Notes under the pieces: model-generated
Told to the model about the DNA's origin: nothing
The model's database searches: none
What the model saw: the letters and a program-made list of their open reading frames with translations, nothing else
Shown: positions 58,958 to 64,000 of the stretch, in pieces
How positions within the stretch are numbered: position 1 is the first letter of the stretch
How the letters are laid out: every line of letters begins with the position of its first letter
Translations under genes and position numbers: made by a program
DNA from: Anaeramoeba flamelloides
Lineage: Eukaryota > Metamonada > Anaeramoebidae
Length of the DNA: 64,000 nt
Assembly: GCA_027625915.1 (NCBI GenBank)
Contig: JANTQA010000033.1
Location: 1,240,001-1,304,000, forward strand
Direction: 5' to 3'

Positions 58958-59143
58958 AACAAGCCATTGCCCAATAAGTTGATTGCCATATAATGTCGAT
59001 CTACATTCAGGAATCACCTTAGTATTAAGTGCATCTGTCATGATGGGTTTTGTATAATAATATTCTATTAAGAGTTTGAAAAAGGGAGGATTTAGTTTTA
59101 AAATAATATTAAAAATATTAGATTTTTTATTAGAGTATTCCAT
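58958..59143 (-). CDS. Putative first exon, unrecognised protein
   Basis: ATG at 59143 opens 62 codons ending GQWLV at a consensus GTAAGA donor in phase 0. The segment TDALNTKVIPECRSTLYGNQ has clearly coding-like composition. The part before MTD is AT-rich, so the true exon may start at an acceptor (TTAATAG, about 59060). A phase-compatible candidate next exon, 58593-58486, reads RIVLLQSFLTGFKNQLLLQL before a stop. Function unknown. Confidence 0.35.
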
Positions 59144-60150
59144 TTCAAATTTTTATGGCATTCGACTCGTAGAAAATGAATATATTGAAAATAGTTAACA
59201 TAATAATGTAAAGTTAATAACAATTAAGGTTTTTTTAACTTATGTAACTTTGGTCGTTTCTGTAACTTTTTTCTAAAAGCTTTCATTTTTCATTGTTCTG
59301 TTTTTTGTAATAACCCCTTTTTGGATTCCAAAAATAAAAATAAAAAAAATAAATCTCTTTAATTACAGATTTATACGAATTTTGAATTCAATTAAAAAAT
59401 AATCAAAAATTATTGCCGACTTTAAGTAACAGAGATGTAATAAATGAATATTTTATGAAATCAAAAAAAAAAAAAAAGAAGAACTTAAAGTTCAGAATTA
59501 TTAAATGATGGAGTGTTTTTAAAAATGTTTTTTAATTAAGATTTAAATTGATAATCCTCATCCTGATATAAAATAAGTGGAAAAAAAAAATAAGAAACAC
59601 ACTTAAGGACTATATTTCCAGGTGGAAACGGTGAGAATTGTTGATAAAAAAACTCTTGAAAGAGTTACATAATCTCAGTTAAATTTACCCACTGAGAATT
59701 TCTTTTTAAAAAAATCTGAAAAATCAACAGAATTCAAACAATTTTCACAATTTCTAGATCCTTCATGATCCAAAATTTGATTTTACAATTTCATAATTTC
59801 CATTTCAAATCTATAAACACAAAAAAAATTCTCAATCTATTCTAAATATTTTTTAAAGTTACTTTTACCAGTTTGAAATATTTTTCAAATTTGAACTTGT
59901 GCTTGAAAATCTCTTATAGTTTTTTTTTTTCAAAAAATTTTCCAAGAATCTACTTGAATTTTTTTTTTTTATGTTTATTTTGATTTTTTAACTTTGAAAT
60001 TAGTAATTTTTTATCCAATTTCTTCAGAATGAAAATTCTTTTGGAGAAGTGAATGTAAAATAACACAATAATTAAACACCCTCCAGGTTGAAAATGTATT
60101 CCTTGCAAATATTTTTTGAAAGAAAAATGAAAATGGAAAAATATATTAGC
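59144..60150. other. Intergenic, nothing supportable
   Basis: AT-rich. Two short peptides resembling kinase fragments (about 59631-59680 and 60028-60055) were examined and rejected. Confidence 0.5.
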
Positions 60151-60710
60151 TTAAGGGGTTAGCGTTGACCAAAAAGAAGTCTAAAACCAAAGTACGTTGT
60201 TATTGGATATAAATCACATTAGTTTCGGCCAAGATACAAAGGTCTCAAAAAATTAGATTAGTAAAATCTTACCAAAAGTTGATCTTGGACAATTAAAAAT
60301 GATCTCTTGTATTAGTAAAAATCCCAACAAATTTAGCAAAAAAATATAATTTGGCCACAAATTTACATGTTAGGACATCAATATTCAGACTACAAAGTTG
60401 AAAAATATCCTTTTTAAATTTGTGTTGAAATGTAGATAAGTTGTTAAGCAATTCGCTTTTTTAAAAAAATAAAAAAATTAACAAAGGATTATTTTGATAA
60501 ATTATTTCCACATATTGAAAATGTATTGGTAATACAATTATCTATATAAAAAGGAACCAAAACTAACCAGTCTTGGGTTTTGATGTTAATAATTATTGAG
60601 TTAATCTTTGAAATTAAAAAATAGAAAAAATAGTTTATTTGGTGATTCTAAATATAAATTTTTAAAAACTGGAATACTAAATCATTTTCTAGCCAAAGCG
60701 AACTCAATTG

Positions 60711-60712
<2 letters not shown>

Positions 60713-60769
<57 letters not shown>
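60713..60769 (+). repeat. (GT)n microsatellite, about 28 units
   Basis: Uninterrupted GT dinucleotides, the only long non-AT simple repeat in the window; the related sequence near 16830 has none, so it expanded after duplication. Confidence 0.95.
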
Positions 60770-60770
<1 letters not shown>

Positions 60771-60784
60771 TTTACATGTGTCTA

Positions 60785-61290
60785 ACGGGTTTGAATCGAT
60801 ATTAAAAGAAAAAAATTATTTTGGATTTTTCAAAATTGACATCGTTTGAAATCATTCTTTTTACTCATTTTCCATTTTTTTTTCGATATTTTTTGATACT
60901 ATAACCTAATTCATTTACAAATTTTTTTTTTATTGCAAGATCGATAGCTACTTTTTAAAAACGTGTTATTTTAATGTTAAGGAACAGTAAAAATGAATGT
61001 TGAGAAATAATATTTATTTCTATTGGAATTTTTATTTGGATCTTTAATTGGAGATGAAAATAAACATTTTTGTTTTTCTCAATAGGTACTAAGAAATTTG
61101 GTTTTTTTCAAATTTTACGAGAAAATCTATTGATTAATTAGTTTTATTCCATACGGGTGCCAACTATTCTTTGATATTAATTCTTCTTCTTAATTCTTAT
61201 TTGTTATTCAAAGGTCAATTATAAATAAATAATTGATATTTGAAAAAAAATCCAGGACCCTTTGACTGATACAAAGTTTATTATTTTGTG
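60785..61290 (+). repeat. Second copy of the 16845-17330 repeat
   Basis: Starts GGGTTTGAATCGATATTA and ends near CCCTTTGACTG; collinear throughout. Confidence 0.6.
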
Positions 61291-61959
61291 TTTCTCTTTT
61301 TAGATTTGGAAAAGTAATTAACCGTTTTGGAAAAAAAGTGAAACAGAAAAAAAAAGTTAAAAACAGTTTTTCATTGGGAACATTAATAGAACCTGAAAAT
61401 GAAAAGTAAAGTCAAATCAATTAAAAGAAGAAACCAATTAACTTCAAATAATAATTCATTATATTATTTTCAATCAATCCAACAAATACAATTTAAATCT
61501 ACTTTCTTATCGAAATTGTTGGTGTGGTTTTGGAGATCCGCAAAAATAGTAAATTTTTTGAACCATTTTTCAATAATTGATCAATCAAAGAAAAACCCAT
61601 ACCAAAAGATAGTATTAAAAAAACTGTTATTGTGTTGAATCCTTCATTTTGTCTTTATTTATTTATTTATTCTTTTTTTAATTGATCTTACTTTGAATTT
61701 TCAGTAAGGTTCCCAATTAAAAACCGTGTTTAACTTTTTTTTCAGAGTGGTAAAAATAAAATATTTTCAAAAATGATCATTTTTAATTGTGATCCTTCGT
61801 CCAAAATCTAATTATTTATTGCTCAGTAATATTTATAATAGATTTTTTAGATTTACGTAAAGCATGTAGAACTAATTTCTTTTCCATCTAATCTCGACAT
61901 ACATTTTAATTATAGACAAATCAATGGTGACACTAATCCCTTAAATTATTAAAAATTAA

Positions 61960-62341
61960 ATAAATGATCGATTTTTTGCTGATCTTTAACGATTCAATAT
62001 TTGATTTATTTTTCATATATTTTTAAATTAAGATTTTAAGATTTTCAATGTTATTTGTTCAAACAAAATCTTCAGAAATTTCTAAAAGTGAGATTTCATC
62101 AAAATTCAACTGTTTTGCAAATTTTTCTTTTTATTTTTCAATCCCAAAAATCCAAACAAAAAAGGATCCAGATCTTATTACTGAAAATTTAATTGGGGAA
62201 AATGGAATCTTTTAAAAATGATAATTCGATCTTGAAAAGTTGATAAAAGAGTTTGTTTGACAAGTTTCATTTCATTCTTTGGGAAAATAAGTACTCTATT
62301 ACCTTTGGGGAAAAAAAAAATAAATAAGAGAAGCTAGTCCC
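61960..62341 (-). mobile_element. TTAA-ended fragment of the 1 kb repeat family
   Basis: The reverse complement starts GGGACTAGCTTCTCTTATTT beside TTAA and aligns with 36255-36540 (TTTTTGTTTGGATTTTTG, GAAATCTCACTTTTAG). This links the dispersed 1 kb repeat to the TTAA-flanked families. Confidence 0.6.
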
Positions 62342-62345
62342 TTAA

Positions 62346-62903
62346 GGTTTAAAATCCCTGAAATTTGAAAAAAGATTATCTTGTGTTAGGAGTAAGGTAT
62401 AGTGACTTGTTAATTTGGTTCTTAGCTGATCGATCTTGTAGCTTGGTATGGATTTTAATAGTGCTTCAAAATGGCATTTTTTGACAATTTATTTTTTTTA
62501 TTTCTGAAATCCGAATTGAAGAGTTTAAGATTGATTGTCTCGAACTTAAGTTATAAAAAAATGTGGTTTGTAGGTTGTTGATTGAAATTTTTAATTAAGT
62601 TTGGTTTTATTTGGAGCTTTCAAAAAAAATTTTTTCTGCTAGTTAATTGACAAAAAAGTAAATCAAGATTCTCTTCTACAGCCCAAAATTCAAAAGTTAT
62701 TCTTGAACACCTACCAACCTATTAATCTTATACTCTTCAATTTGGATTTTTGAAATAAAAAAAATAAATTGTCAAAAATTGCCATTTTGAAGCACTATTA
62801 AAATCCATACCAAGCTACAAGATCGATCAGCTAAGAACCAAATTAACAAGTGGTAACAAACCACACAAGATAATCTTTTTTCAAATTTCAGGGATTGTAA
62901 ACC
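62346..62903. mobile_element. TTAA-flanked foldback with about 205-bp arms
   Basis: TTAA on both sides. Left arm GGTTTAAAATCCCTGAAATT and right arm AATTTCAGGGATTGTAAACC pair, and pairing continues through AAGATTATCTTGTG, GCTGATCGATCTTGTAGCTT and ATTGAAGAGT with few mismatches. The spacer is about 155 bp. Directly adjoins the preceding TTAA-ended fragment. Confidence 0.85.
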
Positions 62904-62907
62904 TTAA

Positions 62908-63375
62908 GAAAAATCATTTTTCAAGAAAGGTTTGGATTGTCCAATTTTTGTTGGGAACTTCAACTTTCAAAAACTTTTTGGGAGAATTGAGAAAAATCTT
63001 TTTTATTGTCAAACTGATCCAAAGTAAGAATCAATATAGGAATATTTCAAATTATTTGTTCTAGATTGTGGTTGAAAGTTAGTGATCAATCTACAGCGAA
63101 TTGTTTCAAAAAAATTTTTTTATAAAAAAAAAAATAAAAAAATTATTCAAACATACCTTTAGATGAATAAAGACAACACGGAACCTATTGGTGTTATTAA
63201 AAATAAAAATAAAATCACAAAAATGTTTTTTGATTCAATCTTTTGTTCAGAAACGTTGTAACAAAAGAAAAGAGTAAGTTTACGGCTATTAAGAAATAAA
63301 TTTTAAAATACAAAAAAACAAAGAAGAAGAAATGTGGAGGTGAGAATAGGAAAATTTGGCTAAAGACAAAAGAGT
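62908..63375. other. Intergenic, nothing supportable
   Basis: AT-rich DNA up to the 3' end of the secreted-peptide gene; no repeat or coding signal recognised. Confidence 0.5.
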
Positions 63376-63792
63376 TCAATTAAATGATTTACGATCGTTC
63401 ACTTCAGGTTGTTGCTCAGCATTTTCTTCCTGAATTTGTTGAAGATCTTTCTCATTAATGTTTTGAGCCAAGAAATTTGTGCAATAATAGCAGTCAACAG
63501 AAAAATTTGATCCAACATAGTCCCAGCCTGTAATCATTTTTGGTACATAATACGACGTACATCCTATTTAAGTTGAAGTGTTATTTCAAAAGTGGAAACA
63601 TTATGAAGAAATTTTTTTTTTCTTAATTTTTTGTCAGTTTGGAATTACAAAAAAAAATATTTTTGTTGTTAATTTATTTTTACCAACTGCCTTAAGGGAT
63701 GACATTGCATGGTTTTTCCAGACATGGCATTGCCATCCATATCCTAAAGAAAAAAGGGAAAAAATAAGAATCGTGAAGAAAACTGTTTTCAT
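63376..63792 (-). CDS. Small secreted cysteine-containing protein, two exons
   Basis: 98 aa predicted. Exons 63792-63684 and 63563-63376, joined across a 120-base GTAAAA...AATAG intron in phase 1. Residues 1-19 are a clear signal peptide (MKTVFFTILIFSLFSLGYG); the mature chain starts WQCHVW. Four cysteines (QC22, GC38, DC60, YYC63 by my count) could form two disulfides, and NFS is a possible N-glycosylation site. The tail is acidic and Gln/Glu-rich (QQIQEENAEQQPEVNDR). An in-frame ATG at 63837 would bury the signal sequence, so 63792 is preferred. I do not recognise the family. Likely extracellular or lysosomal. Confidence 0.7.
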
Positions 63793-63945
63793 TTTAAAAT
63801 AATGAGACAAAATGAAATTACAACCCAACCAAATCACAATAAAAAATTGAACAACAATTGTCGTTACTTTTTTTATTTGACAACACTTTTGTTTATTTGA
63901 AATGATCTTGAATTAGGATTGTAATTAAAAGATCAAAATTCAATA

Positions 63946-64000
63946 CTGATAAATTCAAATTTATTTTATTCATTTTCCATTTTAGAAATTTAAAACTCAA
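63946..64000. mobile_element. MITE, CTGATAAATTC family, copy 5 (cut by window end)
   Basis: TA then CTGATAAATTCAAATTTATT, nearly identical to the left 50 bases of copy 2 (39718), including TTTCCATTTTAGAAAT. Confidence 0.75.

Larger units (their letters stand above)
60155..61940. mobile_element. TTAA-flanked element, GGGGTTAG / CTAATCCC ends, copy 4
   Basis: TTAA-GGGGTTAGCG at 60151 and CACTAATCCC-TTAA at 61944. The left subterminal AAAGTACGTTGTTATTGG matches the right arm of copy 3. Contains a long (GT)n and the 60785-61290 repeat. An ORF at 61399-61638 is basic and unrecognised. Confidence 0.65.

Noticed and set aside
59625-60060. Kinase-like peptides (VRIVDKKTLERV; NSFGEV)
   Set aside because: Each is under 20 residues, they are in the wrong order for a kinase domain, and no neighbouring kinase motifs exist.
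60608-60805. 65-codon frame with Cys-Val repeats
   Set aside because: The Cys-Val run is the translated (GT)n microsatellite.
1-64000. CRISPR arrays, operons, bacterial ribosome-binding sites
   Set aside because: Spliced genes, a Pol III-type tRNA and DNA transposon remains show eukaryotic nuclear DNA; no regularly spaced identical repeats were seen.
1-64000. LTR elements, Polintons or other virus-like elements
   Set aside because: No long direct terminal repeats, reverse transcriptase, integrase, capsid or polymerase-like segments were recognised; the mobile DNA appears to be DNA transposon derivatives.

Overview
The window is very AT-rich eukaryotic nuclear DNA (only exons and the tRNA rise clearly above the background), with GT-AG introns of two size classes (about 95-270 bases and 1-6 kb), standard stop codons and low gene density. 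The gene content is a LisH-RasGEF, a PH-domain PKB/Akt kinase, seipin, a BAX-inhibitor-1 family protein and a PEP-synthase-like enzyme. This fits a free-living amoeboid protist: Amoebozoa or an anaerobic amoeba such as Anaeramoeba. The kilobase introns argue against Dictyostelium. The species cannot be fixed from sequence alone.

Layout. 50-1597 (-): first exon of a PEP synthase/PPDK-like gene running off the left edge. 6282-16307 (+): complete seven-exon RasGEF gene, 680 aa. 20498-20569 (+): tRNA-Cys(GCA). 23981-24273 (+): small unrecognised coding remnant. 25155-31089 (-): seipin, in two confident exons separated by a 5 kb intron plus a tentative first mini-exon. 38309-46047 (+): five-exon PKB/Akt-like kinase, 471 aa, with one 5.8 kb intron. 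51733-52506 (+): single-exon BAX inhibitor-1 family protein. 56.6-59.1 kb: unassigned coding-like exons on both strands. 63376-63792 (-): two-exon secreted cysteine-containing peptide, 98 aa.

Everything between and inside these genes is dominated by old non-autonomous DNA elements. Three groups stand out. (1) A TTAA-flanked family with ends GGGAYTAG...CTARTCCC, which looks piggyBac-like by target site. (2) Several TA-flanked MITE families; the best defined has ends CTGATAAATTC...GAATTTATCAG, with four whole copies of 217-242 bp and one cut by the right window edge. (3) An unusual modular family of short palindromes joined by AACCTAAC/GTTAGGTT linkers and often headed by a GTGCCGTAGAGT-like motif, seen at nine places. 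Nested insertions give a relative chronology, and the long introns are long because they carry these elements.

Functionally, the RasGEF and the PH-PKB kinase are both typical parts of amoeboid Ras/PI3K signalling. Seipin and the BAX-inhibitor protein are ER-membrane proteins. Nothing suggests operons; each gene stands alone. All repeat boundaries were read by eye and are approximate except where terminal inverted repeats fix them.
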